From positions 3,477,800-3,541,799 of the forward strand of contig NZ_JEMG01000001.1 of NCBI RefSeq assembly GCF_000600295.1: 64,000 bases of DNA, given 5' to 3'. A program made the translations under genes and the position numbers. This document shows, one piece after another, positions 46,812 through 56,087 of this stretch. Numbering within the stretch: the stretch's first letter is position 1; each line of letters opens with the position of its first letter. The DNA is from Hylemonella gracilis str. Niagara R (lineage in GTDB: Bacteria; Pseudomonadota; Gammaproteobacteria; Burkholderiales; Burkholderiaceae_C). The notes under the pieces were generated by a model, which saw only the letters and a program-made list of their open reading frames with translations, did not search any database and was not told the origin of the DNA.

Positions 46812-47321
46812 TCAGTTCTTGTCCTTTTTCATGTTGTCCGCGGCGTTCACCACGCCATCGAGGTTCACGTCCCCGGTCTTGAAGGTGCGCTCGGCGACGT
46901 CGTTTTCCTCTTCCACCGAAAGGCGGCCGTCCTTGTTCTTGTCCAGGATGTTGAAGCGCACATGGGCCTGCTTCATCATCTGCGCATACCCGTCGTCGCT
47001 CTGGCGGCCCTGCGCAACGTACTGCTGCTTCAGACGCGCCTCGAACTCGGCCACGTATTCGGCTTCGCTGAGCCAGCCGTCCTGGTTGCTGTCGGCGACC
47101 ATGTAGCGCTGCTTGCGCAGCGTGTCGTATTCCTCGCGCGTGACCACGCCGTCGCGGTTGACGTCATAACTGCCCATGAACGCCACGTGGCCGTGACCAC
47201 CTGCGGGGTTGACCGGCCCGAGCGCCTTGTCGGCCTTGGGTTGGGATGGGGAAGCGCAAGCGGACAGCAGGACGGCCAGGCTGGCCATGACCAGGGTTGC
47301 GACGGGTGTTTTGTGTTTCAT
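46812..47321 (-). CDS. EF-hand lipoprotein
   Basis: A 169-residue predicted lipoprotein: signal peptide with lipobox L-L-S-A-C (Cys near residue 22). The mature part carries four calcium-binding-loop-like motifs: D-V-N-R-D-G-V-V-T-R-E-E, D-S-N-Q-D-G-W-L-S-E-A-E, D-K-N-K-D-G-R-L-S-V-E-E and D-V-N-L-D-G-V-V-N-A-A-D. The last lacks the terminal Glu. Probably calcium-binding at the inner face of the outer membrane or in the periplasm. Operon with the DUF4198 gene; role in the divergent receptor's system is inference. Confidence 0.85.
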   Translation of the reverse strand: MKHKTPVATLVMASLAVLLSACASPSQPKADKALGPVNPAGGHGHVAFMGSYDVNRDGVVTREEYDTLRKQRYMVADSNQDGWLSEAEYVAEFEARLKQQYVAQGRQSDDGYAQMMKQAHVRFNILDKNKDGRLSVEEENDVAERTFKTGDVNLDGVVNAADNMKKDKN

Positions 47322-47478
47322 GAAAACCTCGATCGGAACGGATGAAGGGAATGCGCCTGGCGATTTCATGGGCTCAAGTCCGTCGATGGCAGGCAAGACC
47401 ACAGGTCTGCCATACCGCCCTCAGACACTGCTCAGAAATCGCTGGAGCGTCGAAAGCCCATTCTCTCATAATTATTAA

Positions 47479-47507
47479 TTGCGAATCATTCTCATTGTTA
47501 ATATACT
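47479..47507 (+). promoter_or_regulatory. Promoter of the TonB receptor gene with overlapping Fur box
   Basis: TTGCGA (47479-47484), 17 bp spacer and TATACT (47502-47507) form a sigma-70 promoter. A 7-1-7 Fur box overlaps it at 47480-47494: the halves TGCGAAT and ATTCTCA match TGATAAT/ATTATCA at 11 of 14 positions. Iron-replete repression is predicted. Transcription would begin near 47514, before the receptor's start. Confidence 0.82.
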
Positions 47508-47584
47508 TTGCAAAGACTTGCATGCCAGACATGCGTGCCAGTCCCAACCACTCTCTCATGCAACTGCCAAACAGAAGAAAGTCC

Positions 47585-49798
47585 ATGCCTTCCAAATCTC
47601 TATCCCGTCGTGGCCTCGTTCCCGCCTTCCGCCTCAAGCCGCTCGCCTTGGCCGTTTGTCTTCTGGGTCCCGCCCTCGGCGCGCAGGCGCAGGAAGTGGT
47701 CGCCCAACTCAAGGAAGTCGTCGTCAGTGGCTCGCGTGTCGAGCAGTCGGCCGATGAGTTGCCCGTTTCGATCGACGTCATCGACGCGGAAACGTTTGAG
47801 GAAAAGCAGGTGCGCGATATCCGCGACGTGGCCCGCGAGCTGCCCAATGTGAGCGTGCAGCGCGCGCCCGCGCGTTTCGGCATGGCCCAGGGCAGTACCG
47901 GCCGCGAACAAAACGCCGGCTTCAACATCCGGGGCCTGGATCGCAACCGCGTGCTCGTGCTGGTCGATGGCATCCGCCAGCCGCGCAGCTACGCCTTCGG
48001 CGCCACCGCCTTCGGACGCGACTACCTGGATCTGGGCTTGATCCAGCGCATGGAAGTCGTGCGCGGTGCCACCTCGGCGCTGTATGGCTCGGATGGAATG
48101 GCCGGTCTGGTGCATTTCATCACCGCCGACCCATCCAATTTCCTGAATGGCGACGACAGCTTTGGCGGCAGGATCAGCCTGGGCTACGACAGCGAAGACC
48201 AGTCCAAGCACATCGGCACCACCCTGGCGGGTCGCATCAGCGATGACCTTCAATGGCTGCTGGGCGCCAACACCTCGCGCGGGCAGGAATTGGACAACCA
48301 GGGCAGCAACAACAGCAAAAACAGCAGCCGCACCACGCCCAACCCTCAGGAAGACGAGAACTACAGCCTGTTGGGCAAGTTGGTGTGGACGCCCGGCGCG
48401 GGCCAGCGCCATGCGCTGACGCTGGAGCATGTGGACAAAAGCAGTGAATATGAACTGCTGACGGCGCGTACCGCGACGGTGCTGCGCTCCGACGCCAGCA
48501 CCGACATGGAACGCAGCCGGGCGACCTGGGATGGACGCTGGCAGATCGATGCGGCCTTGGCCGACGAAGTGCGCGCCGTCTTGAGCTACCAGGACGCGCA
48601 TTCGCGCGAATGGGCCGATGAGGACCGCACCACCACGGACCGCGTGCGCGACACCACCTATGACGAAACCACCTGGCAGTCCAATCTGCAAGGCAGCAAG
48701 CTGCTGCGCATGGAGGGGGGAACAGCACAGAAGATCACTTATGGCGTTGACTACGTCGTCACGGATGTGGTCAACGAGCAGGACGGCGTGACGCCGCCCG
48801 CCGGCGAGACCTTTCCGCTCAAACGCTTTCCGAACACGCGCGAAACCAGCACCGCCCTTTACGTGCAGGACGAATTCATCATCGGCGACTTCAGCGTGAC
48901 GCCGGGTGTGCGCTTTGACCACTACAGCATTGACGCGAGCCAGAAAAACTTTGGGGCTGATGCCAAATCCCTCTCGGGGCAGGCCACCAGCCCCAAGCTG
49001 GGCGTGCTCTGGCGCGCCAACGAGCAGTGGAGCCTGTTCGGCAATTACGCCGCGGGCTTTCGTGCACCCAACGCCGGGCAGGTCAATGCCTTTTATGAGA
49101 GCGCGACCGGTTCCTACTCAACCATCCCGAATCCCGATTTGAAGCCCGAGAAAAGCCAGAACTTCGAACTGGGTCTGCGCGGGCGCCTGGATGGGTTGAC
49201 TTTCGATCTGGCCGCGTTCACAGGCCGCTACAAGGATTTCATCAAGGACAACCAGTTGGTCAGCGGCCAATACGGCAATCCAAGCAATCCAGCGGTCATA
49301 CAGTCCGTCAACGTCGATGAAGTGGAGATCAGCGGCTTCGAGGCCAAGGCCGACATCCGCTGGGGCGCCGTCGGCCAGTTCGCGGGCGGTACGCTGTCTT
49401 CACCGCTCTCTTACGGTCAGGCCAAGGGGCGCAACACGAAGCAGGATGTCCCGCTGGACTCGGTCAACCCCGCTCGCATGACGGCCGGCCTGCGCTATGA
49501 CACCCCGGTCTGGATGCTGCGCCTGGACGCCACCCACAGCTTGGCCAAGAAAAAGAGCGATGTGGACACGGACACCACCGCCGACCCCTTCCTGCCCGAG
49601 GCCTACACCGTGTATGACCTGAGCGGCCAGTGGCGCCTGCGCAAGGACCTGCGCCTGACGGCAGGTGTCTACAACCTGAGCGACGAGAAGTACTGGAACT
49701 GGTCCGAGGTGCAAGGCCTCTCGGCCAGCTCCACGGTGCTGGACGCCTACACCCAGCCGGGGCGTTCCGTGCGCGTCTCGATGACTGCGGATTTCTGA
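47585..49798 (+). CDS. TonB-dependent haem/haemoglobin-type receptor
   Basis: A 737-residue outer-membrane receptor. Signal peptide about 1-36 (…GPALGAQA-Q), TonB box-like L-K-E-V-V-V-S-G-S near 43-51, plug domain (about 50-165) with N-I-R-G-L-D-R-N-R-V-L-V-L-V-D-G, then a 22-strand barrel ending in …R-V-S-M-T-A-D-F with terminal Phe. The haem-receptor signature pair F-R-A-P and N-P-D-L-K-P-E-K is present around residues 490-525. It fits the haemoglobin/transferrin/lactoferrin receptor family. Fur box upstream. AGAAGAAAG just before the ATG at 47585 supports this start; earlier ATGs (47522, 47531, 47561) would make the signal peptide too long. No hmu/hem transporter genes in the window. Confidence 0.88.
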   Translation: MPSKSLSRRGLVPAFRLKPLALAVCLLGPALGAQAQEVVAQLKEVVVSGSRVEQSADELPVSIDVIDAETFEEKQVRDIRDVARELPNVSVQRAPARFGMAQGSTGREQNAGFNIRGLDRNRVLVLVDGIRQPRSYAFGATAFGRDYLDLGLIQRMEVVRGATSALYGSDGMAGLVHFITADPSNFLNGDDSFGGRISLGYDSEDQSKHIGTTLAGRISDDLQWLLGANTSRGQELDNQGSNNSKNSSRTTPNPQEDENYSLLGKLVWTPGAGQRHALTLEHVDKSSEYELLTARTATVLRSDASTDMERSRATWDGRWQIDAALADEVRAVLSYQDAHSREWADEDRTTTDRVRDTTYDETTWQSNLQGSKLLRMEGGTAQKITYGVDYVVTDVVNEQDGVTPPAGETFPLKRFPNTRETSTALYVQDEFIIGDFSVTPGVRFDHYSIDASQKNFGADAKSLSGQATSPKLGVLWRANEQWSLFGNYAAGFRAPNAGQVNAFYESATGSYSTIPNPDLKPEKSQNFELGLRGRLDGLTFDLAAFTGRYKDFIKDNQLVSGQYGNPSNPAVIQSVNVDEVEISGFEAKADIRWGAVGQFAGGTLSSPLSYGQAKGRNTKQDVPLDSVNPARMTAGLRYDTPVWMLRLDATHSLAKKKSDVDTDTTADPFLPEAYTVYDLSGQWRLRKDLRLTAGVYNLSDEKYWNWSEVQGLSASSTVLDAYTQPGRSVRVSMTADF

Positions 49799-49829
49799 CA
49801 CTGACGTCACGATCTCGCAGGCCATGGTT

Positions 49830-49866
49830 GCAAGGCCGGTCGCGCTCAGGGCGTGACCGGTCTTGC
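49830..49866 (+). terminator. Possible hairpin terminator after the TonB receptor gene
   Basis: GCAAG-G-CCGGTC (49830-49841) pairs with GACCGG-T-CTTGC (49855-49866), one mismatch, 13-base loop, 31 bp after the stop. No T-run follows, so it may be a decay-blocking hairpin and not a true terminator. Confidence 0.45.
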
Positions 49867-49948
49867 TCGCTGAGACAGGCACGGGATGGGGAACTGCCTA
49901 GCGGGCCCGTGCGCAAGGGCCGTCATAAGCGGGCGAGATAATCACGCC

Positions 49949-50791
49949 ATGACCTATGTGATGCCGCCCCCCATGCCCTCCCCCGTCCTGGCCGTGATCT
50001 TCGACTGGGCCGGCACCCTGGTCGACCACGGCTCGCTGGCGCCCACGCAGATTTTCGTGGACGCCTTCCAGACATTCGGCATCCGCATCACGCTGGAGCA
50101 GGCGCGCGGCCCCATGGGCCTGTCCAAGCGCCTGCACATCCACCAATTGCTGAACGATCCTGGCGTCCAGGCCCAATGGCAAAAGGTCTTTGGCCGCCCG
50201 TCGACCGAGGCCGACATCGACGCGATCTACGAGCGCTTCATGCCCATGCAGATCGAGAAGGTGGGCGCGTATTCGCAGCCCATCCCCGGCGCGGTGGAAA
50301 CGCTGGCTTGGCTGCGCTCGCGCGGCATCAAGATTGGTTCCTGCTCGGGTTATCCCAAGCAGGTGATGGACGTGCTGCGGCCCTTGGCGAAGCAGGCGGG
50401 CATCGCACCCGACCATGTGATTGCCGGCGATGAGCTGCCCGCAGGCGGCCGGCCCGGCGCCTACATGGCGCTGGCGAATCTGCTCGCGTTGCAGGTGCCG
50501 AATGTGCGCGCCTGCGTGAAGGTGGACGACACCACGCCGGGCGTGGAAGAAGGCCGCAACGCGGGCATGTGGAGCGTGGGCCTGGCCTTGTCCGGTAACG
50601 AAATGGGCTACACGCTGGCCGACGCGCAGGCCCTGAAAACGGCACAGCCGGCCGAGTACGAGACCCTGCTGGCCCAGGCACGGCGACGGCTGCAGGAGGC
50701 GGGTGCGCATTACGTGATCGACAGCGTGGCGGAGTTGCCTGCGGTCATTGAGGCGATTGAGGCTCGTTTGAAACGCGGCGAATCACCTTGA
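49949..50791 (+). CDS. phnX: Phosphonoacetaldehyde hydrolase (phosphonatase)
   Basis: Cleaves the C-P bond of phosphonoacetaldehyde to give acetaldehyde and phosphate. A 280-residue HAD enzyme: the nucleophile Asp19 is in V-I-F-D-W-A-G-T-L-V-D-H-G-S, and the Schiff-base Lys60 is in the cap motif G-P-M-G-L-S-K-R-L-H-I. Later K-V-D-D-T-T-P-G-V-E-E-G-R-N-A-G-M-W completes the core. No phnW (2-aminoethylphosphonate transaminase) is nearby; the aldehyde may come from the FAD oxidoreductase at 31.3 kb. Start chosen at 49949; a longer frame to 49886 lacks conservation. Confidence 0.94.
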   Translation: MTYVMPPPMPSPVLAVIFDWAGTLVDHGSLAPTQIFVDAFQTFGIRITLEQARGPMGLSKRLHIHQLLNDPGVQAQWQKVFGRPSTEADIDAIYERFMPMQIEKVGAYSQPIPGAVETLAWLRSRGIKIGSCSGYPKQVMDVLRPLAKQAGIAPDHVIAGDELPAGGRPGAYMALANLLALQVPNVRACVKVDDTTPGVEEGRNAGMWSVGLALSGNEMGYTLADAQALKTAQPAEYETLLAQARRRLQEAGAHYVIDSVAELPAVIEAIEARLKRGESP

Positions 50792-50955
50792 GTCCATGAA
50801 CTCCAGCGGGCATGAGGACGCGGGGTAAAGACTGCGCTCATGTCCCCCGAGCGGCTGCGCCGCTCTCCTCCTTCACTTTGCTCCGCATTCAGCCCGCATC
50901 CTCGTGCTGGCCAGTATCGTTGGCACTCATAGATCAAACTGAATTTTCCCGTCCT

Positions 50956-52119
50956 ATGCGTTTCTTCAAAGACCTCCAACTCTCCGCCGCCAGCGCTGGT
51001 TTCGTCGCCGTGCTGGTGGGTTTCACCAGCTCCGTCGCGCTGGTATTCCAGGCCGCGCAATCGTTTGGCGCAACGCCGGAAGAAATCAGTTCCTGGATGT
51101 GGGCGCTGGGCCTCGGCATGGGCCTGTGCAGCGCCTTGCCCTCGCTGATCCTGCGCCAGCCGGTGATGGTGGCCTGGTCCACGCCCGGCGCGGCGGTGCT
51201 GGCCGCGGCCGGACTGGCGGGTGGCTTTTCGATGGCCGAGGCCATCGGCGCCTTCATCGTCAGCGCGGCGCTGATCACCGTGGCGGGCGCCACGGGCTGG
51301 TTTGAGCGGGTGATGAACCGCATCCCCATGGCTTTGGCGGCAGCCTTGTTGGCGGGCGTGCTGACGCGCTTCGGCCTCAACGCCTTTGGTGCCGCGCAGA
51401 CCGCGCTGCCCTTGGTGCTGCTGATGCTGGCCACCTACCTGCTGGGCAAGCGCTTCGTGCCGCGTTACGCGGTGCCGCTGACCCTGGTGGTCGCCGTCGC
51501 TTATGCCGCGCTGCGAGGCCAGCTGGCCTGGAACACGGTGAGCTTCTCGCTGGCCGTGCCGGTGTTCACCGCGCCCAGCTTCACGCTGTCGGCCATCGTC
51601 AGCCTGGCTCTGCCGCTGTTCGTGGTGACCATGGCCTCACAGAACCTGCCCGGCGTGGCGGCCATCCGCGCGGCGGGTTACGACATGCCCATCTCGCGCC
51701 TGCTCACGATGACGGGGGTGGCCACCCTGGTGCTTGCGCCCTTTGGTGCCTTCGCCCTGAACTTCAGCGCCATCACCGCCGCCATCTGCATGGGCCGCGA
51801 AGCACACGAAGACAAGGCAAAACGCTACACCGCCGCCGTGGTCTGCGGCGGGCTCTACGTGCTGGTCGGCATCTTTGGGGCCACCGTCACGGGCCTGCTG
51901 CTGGCCTTCCCCAAGGAACTGGTCGCGGCCATCGCGGGCCTGGCGCTGCTGGGCAGCATCGCGGGTGCCTTGGCCGCCGCCTTCGCTCAGGAAGACCAGC
52001 GCGAAGCCGCGCTCATCACCTTCCTCGTCACGCTCAGCGGCGTGGTGATCGCGGGCGTGGGTTCGGCGTTCTGGGGTGTGGTGGCGGGGGCGATTGCGTT
52101 GGGGTTGCGGAGGAAGTAG
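50956..52119 (+). CDS. benE: BenE family transporter (benzoate/H+ symporter-like)
   Basis: A 387-residue membrane protein with 12 helices of the BenE/YdcO family. Typical: F-V-A-V-L-V-G-F-T-S-S-V-A-L-V-F-Q-A-A, P-V-M-V-A-W-S-T-P-G-A-A-V-L, V-V-T-M-A-S-Q-N-L-P-G-V-A-A-I-R-A-A-G-Y. BenE of Acinetobacter moves benzoate, but most family members have no tested substrate and no benzoate genes are nearby. Starts at the ATG 50956. The 164 bp before it contain a short GC palindrome (GAGCGGCTGCGCCGCTC, about 50850-50866). Confidence 0.85.
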   Translation: MRFFKDLQLSAASAGFVAVLVGFTSSVALVFQAAQSFGATPEEISSWMWALGLGMGLCSALPSLILRQPVMVAWSTPGAAVLAAAGLAGGFSMAEAIGAFIVSAALITVAGATGWFERVMNRIPMALAAALLAGVLTRFGLNAFGAAQTALPLVLLMLATYLLGKRFVPRYAVPLTLVVAVAYAALRGQLAWNTVSFSLAVPVFTAPSFTLSAIVSLALPLFVVTMASQNLPGVAAIRAAGYDMPISRLLTMTGVATLVLAPFGAFALNFSAITAAICMGREAHEDKAKRYTAAVVCGGLYVLVGIFGATVTGLLLAFPKELVAAIAGLALLGSIAGALAAAFAQEDQREAALITFLVTLSGVVIAGVGSAFWGVVAGAIALGLRRK

Positions 52120-52142
52120 CACTCGTTTTATTCACCAGTGCA

Positions 52143-52451
52143 TTAGCCTTTCCCGAAAACAAAATGCACGAGTTCTCCCACGAGCTCCCGAGCAGAGATG
52201 ATTACGGCAAGAAGGGCAATAACAGTGGCCCACATAGACCAGCGAGCCGCCTGGCGAGCAATACGCAAGCTTTCGTCTTCTCGTGCCTCAGAACGGCTAT
52301 CAGCTTTCGCCTGTAGCCATTGCTCCGCACTTTCCCTGTACATACCACTGACCCAAGGGTCTCCCCGCGCTATCGCGGCGCGAACCTCTGCTTCACCTGA
52401 TTTTTCAAGTGCTGCGATGTATTTGTCAGGGTGCGCTGTTTTCCAAGGCAT
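52143..52451 (-). CDS. Hypothetical small membrane-anchored protein, low GC
   Basis: A 102-residue protein with a charged, helical N-terminal part (W-K-T-A-H-P-D-K-Y-I-A-A-L-E-K-S-G-E-A-E-V, then E-S-A-E-Q-W-L-Q-A-K) and one membrane helix near the C-terminus (about 72-94, W-A-T-V-I-A-L-L-A-V-I-I). I do not recognise a function. GC over 52141-52380 is about 56% by my count, clearly below its neighbours, which suggests recent acquisition. The ATG at 52451 is used; a GTG two codons upstream is also open. Confidence 0.65.
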   Translation of the reverse strand: MPWKTAHPDKYIAALEKSGEAEVRAAIARGDPWVSGMYRESAEQWLQAKADSRSEAREDESLRIARQAARWSMWATVIALLAVIISARELVGELVHFVFGKG

Positions 52452-52481
52452 AGACACTTAGATCAATAGTGACAACTGAAA

Positions 52482-53297
52482 TCACCGCTCCCGGTAATAC
52501 ATCCGCATCGCAATCGGCGCCGCCACGGCAGTGATGACGGCCGACGCAACCAGCACCCAGACCACATCCCCCCCCACCACATTGCCATGCATGAGTCCAC
52601 GCGCGGCGTTGGTCAGGTGGGTCACGGGGTTGAGGTTGACCACGGTCTGCATCCAGCTGGGCATGGTCGTCGGGTTGACGAAGATGTTGCTGACGAAGGT
52701 GAGAGGGAACAGCAGCAGCATGCTGGTGGTCATCACCATCTCGGGCGTGCGCACCAGCATGCCGATGATGATCCAGAACCAGGACAGGGCCGAGGTGAAG
52801 AGCAGCACCAGCAGCAGGGCCAGCACCACGCCGGTCACACCGCCCGTGGGTCGGAAGCCCAGGATCAAGCCGACGGTAAGCACCACGAGGGCGGCCAGCA
52901 GGTAACGGCTCAGATCACCAAACAGCGCGCCGACGATGGGGCTGGGCTGCCAGATGGGCAGCGAACGGAAGCGCTCGAACAGGCCCTTGGTGATGTCGGT
53001 ACACAGGCCCATGCCGGTGTAGATGGTCAGGAAGACCAGGGTCTGCACCACGATGCCTGGGATCAGCCACTGCAGGTAGGCGTCGGTCGAACCCGCCAGC
53101 GCGCCACCGAACAGGTAGGTGAACATGAAGGTCATCATGATGGGAAAGACCAGCACGTCGAAGAGCTGGAAGGGCACATGCTTGATCTTGAGCATGGCAC
53201 GCCAGGCCAGGGTCAGCACGGCCGCGCTCGCGCTGGCGCGCGCGGGACGCGGGTCCTTGCTCAGAACGCCATGCAGGGAAATCTTGTCGCTGCTCAT
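52482..53297 (-). CDS. ABC-2 type transporter permease, DrrB-like
   Basis: A 271-residue permease with six helices. W-R-A-M-L-K-I-K-H-V-P-F-Q-L-F-D-V-L-V-F-P-I-M-M-T-F-M-F and N-P-x-T-x-L-like N-L-N-P-V-T-H-L-T-N-A-A-R are characteristic of the DrrB/ABC-2 class. It overlaps the ATPase gene by four bases (ATGA) and together they form a drug- or lipid-export pair. Substrate unknown; antibiotic resistance is a family association, not evidence here. Confidence 0.88.
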   Translation of the reverse strand: MSSDKISLHGVLSKDPRPARASASAAVLTLAWRAMLKIKHVPFQLFDVLVFPIMMTFMFTYLFGGALAGSTDAYLQWLIPGIVVQTLVFLTIYTGMGLCTDITKGLFERFRSLPIWQPSPIVGALFGDLSRYLLAALVVLTVGLILGFRPTGGVTGVVLALLLVLLFTSALSWFWIIIGMLVRTPEMVMTTSMLLLFPLTFVSNIFVNPTTMPSWMQTVVNLNPVTHLTNAARGLMHGNVVGGDVVWVLVASAVITAVAAPIAMRMYYRER

Positions 53298-54304
53298 TGC
53301 TTTTCTCCTTGCTTGCTGGCCTTGTCCGTGGCTTGGTCTTGCGCGGGTTTGCCGGTGATGGCGAGGAACACATCGTCCAGGCTGGGCTGGGCCAGGGCGA
53401 ATTCGGCGATCGCGATGTTCGCGGCCGCGAGTTGCGCCAGGGCCTGAGGCGCGAGTTCGTCGCGCGCGACCTTGGCACGCAACAGTCCTTCGTCGTCTTC
53501 GTCACCCGTCTGCATCTCACCCACCGCTTCACCCAAGACGCGGCGCAGGATCTCTTCGGCTGCCGCGCGCTGAGTCACATCGGCCAGGCGCAGTTGCAGG
53601 GCGCGACCACCCACAGAGGCTTTGAGTTCGCGGCTGGTGCCTTCGGCAATCACCTTGCCATGCTCGATCACCGCCATGCGCTCGGCCAAGCGGTCCGCCT
53701 CTTCCAGGTACTGCGTGGTCAGCAGCACGGTCGTGCCTTCGGCGGCGATGGCGCGCACGATGTCCCAGACTTGGTTGCGGCTGTGCGGGTCCAAGCCCGT
53801 GGTGGGCTCGTCCAGGAACAGCAGGTCGGCCGTGACGATGAGGCTGGCCGCGATGTCCAGCCGGCGCCGCATGCCACCCGAATAATTGCGGGCCTGGCGC
53901 TTGGCGGCTTCCTCCAGGTCGAAGGCGGCGAGCAGCTGCTTGGTTCGTGCCTTCGCCGCGCCCCAGGAAAAGCCGAGCAGGCGAGCGATCAGGATCAGGT
54001 TTTCCTCGCCGGTCAGGTCTTCGTCCACGGAGGCGAACTGGCCCGTCACGGCCACCTTGGCGCGCACCTGGGCAGCCTCGCTCACCAGGTCATGCCCGAG
54101 CACGCGGGCTGTGCCGCCGCTGGGGCGCAGCAAGGTGGTCAGCATGCGGATGGTGGTGGTCTTGCCCGCGCCGTTGGGGCCGAGCAGGCCGTAGACCGAA
54201 CCGCGCGGGATCGCCAGATCGATCCCCTGAACGGCGACGAAATCACCGAACTGCTTGCGCAGGCCGTGCGTCTCGATCGCCAACTCCGTTGCAAGTGCAG
54301 GCAT
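53294..54304 (-). CDS. ABC transporter ATP-binding protein, DrrA-like
   Basis: A 336-residue ATPase: Walker A L-L-G-P-N-G-A-G-K-T-T (about 40-50), signature Y-S-G-G-M-R-R-R-L-D-I-A-A-S-L, Walker B L-L-F-L-D-E-P-T-T-G-L-D, then the C-terminal DrrA-type regulatory tail (about 235-336), Ala/Glu-rich. Matches the daunorubicin-resistance ATPase family. Coupled to the permease by a four-base overlap. First gene of the pair. Confidence 0.9.
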   Translation of the reverse strand: MPALATELAIETHGLRKQFGDFVAVQGIDLAIPRGSVYGLLGPNGAGKTTTIRMLTTLLRPSGGTARVLGHDLVSEAAQVRAKVAVTGQFASVDEDLTGEENLILIARLLGFSWGAAKARTKQLLAAFDLEEAAKRQARNYSGGMRRRLDIAASLIVTADLLFLDEPTTGLDPHSRNQVWDIVRAIAAEGTTVLLTTQYLEEADRLAERMAVIEHGKVIAEGTSRELKASVGGRALQLRLADVTQRAAAEEILRRVLGEAVGEMQTGDEDDEGLLRAKVARDELAPQALAQLAAANIAIAEFALAQPSLDDVFLAITGKPAQDQATDKASKQGEKQ

Positions 54305-54417
54305 CCCTTTCCTCCTGAAAAAGAGGGCAGAGTTTACGGGCTGCGACCGGTTTTTTGTGTGACCGTCTCGGTTCAGACATGGGGGTTAGCTCGCATGCGG
54401 ACCAACCCCGGGCCTCG

Positions 54418-56034
54418 CTACCAGAAGACCCCAATGACAAGCACCACGGCCAGCACCAACACGAGCGATTGCCAGCGGTAGTCCCGCCATCCGCGCTCTT
54501 GTGTCGCGGCATCCACGGGGCGCCACAACAGGCCTGGATCAGACTGGGCCTGCGCTGCATTGGCCGACTGGGGTTCGGCCGTCCGAGACCAGGCCCATGC
54601 CAGGACCACGCAGAACAGGGTCGTGAGCCCGGCCACGACGGTGAAATGCGGCAGCCCGTCATCCAGGCCCCGGGCTTGCGCCCCCATGCGCCAGACCAGG
54701 ATGAGCGCACCCAGAACATGGCCCGCCACCAGCGTCAGCAGCGCAGCACGGCCACTCATGCGCTGCCAGCACATGCCCATGAGCAGCACCACGGCCAGAG
54801 GCGGCACGGCGTAGGAAAAGACCTGCTGGATGTAGTTGAACAGGCCGGGGAAATCGCGGATGACCAGCGGCCAGAGCGCCGCGACGGTGACGAAGGCCGC
54901 CGTCGTGAGACGGCCCACCGCCACGATGCGGCGCTGGGACCAGCCCCGCTCCTCGGCGCGCACGAAGTCGACCATCACCAGGGTGGAGGAAGCGTTCAAC
55001 GTTGAATCGATGGTGGACATGATGGCCGCGATCAGGCCCGCCACCACCAGTCCGGTCAAGCCGGCGGGCAGGAACTTCACGATCATTGTCGGGAACACCT
55101 GGTCCCCGCTGGACAAGTCCGGCAGCAGCGCAAAAGCAAAGGCCGCCGGGATGGCCATCAGGAACAGGGGCAGCAGCTTGAGCGCCGCAGCCAGCATCGC
55201 GCCGCCGCGGGCCTGCTCCAATGAACGTGCACCCAGCACGCGCTGCATGATGTATTGGTTGGCGCCCCAGTAATAGAAGCCCAGCACGGGCAGGCCGAGG
55301 ATCACCCCCAGCCAAGGGAGATTGGGGTCGTCCAAGGGACGCACCAGTGAAAGCTTGTCGGCCGGGATGGCTGCCGTGGCCGTGGCCCAGGAGAAATCGA
55401 ACTGCGCGAAGACTTCCCAGGCAATGATGCCCGCGCCGACCAGCAGAACGAGGGCTTGCAGCACGTCGGTGTAGACCACGGCGCGCAGGCCGCCCGCCGC
55501 CGTGTAGAGCCCGGCGAACACCGCCAACCCGATGCAGGCGGGCAGAAAGGGAATGCCCGGCACCAGCACCTGCAGCACCAGCACCCCGGCGTAGACGCTG
55601 CCCGCGGTGTCCACGAAGATGGCCAGGAAGATGGTCAGCGCCGAGACATAGCGACAGACGATGGGGCCGTACTTGGGACCGAAACGCCGCTCCAGGTACT
55701 GGGGTATGGTGGTCACGCGGGCGCGCAGGAAGACGGGAATCGTCACCACGGCCATGAAGACCAGCACCAGCGCCGCCATCAGCTCGTAGTGCGCCACGCT
55801 GATGCCGCTGCTGTAGGCCGCGCCCGCGACGCCGATCAGCGTGGTCGACGAGATGTTGGAGGCGAAGAGGGACAGACCCACCACCACGAAACCCAGGCTG
55901 CGCCCGGCAAGGAACAACTCCTCCCCGGATGTGCTCGCCTTGCGCGTCGCCCAGGCGCCGATCAGGATCACGATGACCAAGTAGGCGCCAATGATCGCCC
56001 AGTCCCAGGTGCCCAGAATTGCATGGTCAGTCAT
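54418..56034 (-). CDS. Sodium:solute symporter (SSS family, sugar-type)
   Basis: A 538-residue membrane protein with about 14 helices, in the SGLT-like branch of the SSS family. F-L-A-G-R-S-L-G-F-V-V-V-G-L-S-L-F-A-S-N-I-S-S, G-A-N-Q-Y-I-M-Q-R-V-L-G-A-R-S-L and S-T-I-D-S-T-L-N-A-S-S-T-L are conserved markers. AAGGAGA lies seven bases before the ATG at 56034. It is the third gene of an operon with a HAD phosphatase and a glucosylglycerol-phosphate-synthase-like enzyme, 53 bp after the latter. It may take up or recapture the sugar-polyol product; sugar or inositol uptake is the alternative. Confidence 0.88.
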   Translation of the reverse strand: MTDHAILGTWDWAIIGAYLVIVILIGAWATRKASTSGEELFLAGRSLGFVVVGLSLFASNISSTTLIGVAGAAYSSGISVAHYELMAALVLVFMAVVTIPVFLRARVTTIPQYLERRFGPKYGPIVCRYVSALTIFLAIFVDTAGSVYAGVLVLQVLVPGIPFLPACIGLAVFAGLYTAAGGLRAVVYTDVLQALVLLVGAGIIAWEVFAQFDFSWATATAAIPADKLSLVRPLDDPNLPWLGVILGLPVLGFYYWGANQYIMQRVLGARSLEQARGGAMLAAALKLLPLFLMAIPAAFAFALLPDLSSGDQVFPTMIVKFLPAGLTGLVVAGLIAAIMSTIDSTLNASSTLVMVDFVRAEERGWSQRRIVAVGRLTTAAFVTVAALWPLVIRDFPGLFNYIQQVFSYAVPPLAVVLLMGMCWQRMSGRAALLTLVAGHVLGALILVWRMGAQARGLDDGLPHFTVVAGLTTLFCVVLAWAWSRTAEPQSANAAQAQSDPGLLWRPVDAATQERGWRDYRWQSLVLVLAVVLVIGVFW

Positions 56035-56087
56035 GGACTTGTCTCCTTTTTTGCAATGCTGCTTCCAACCACCGAAAACGCCCAGGT

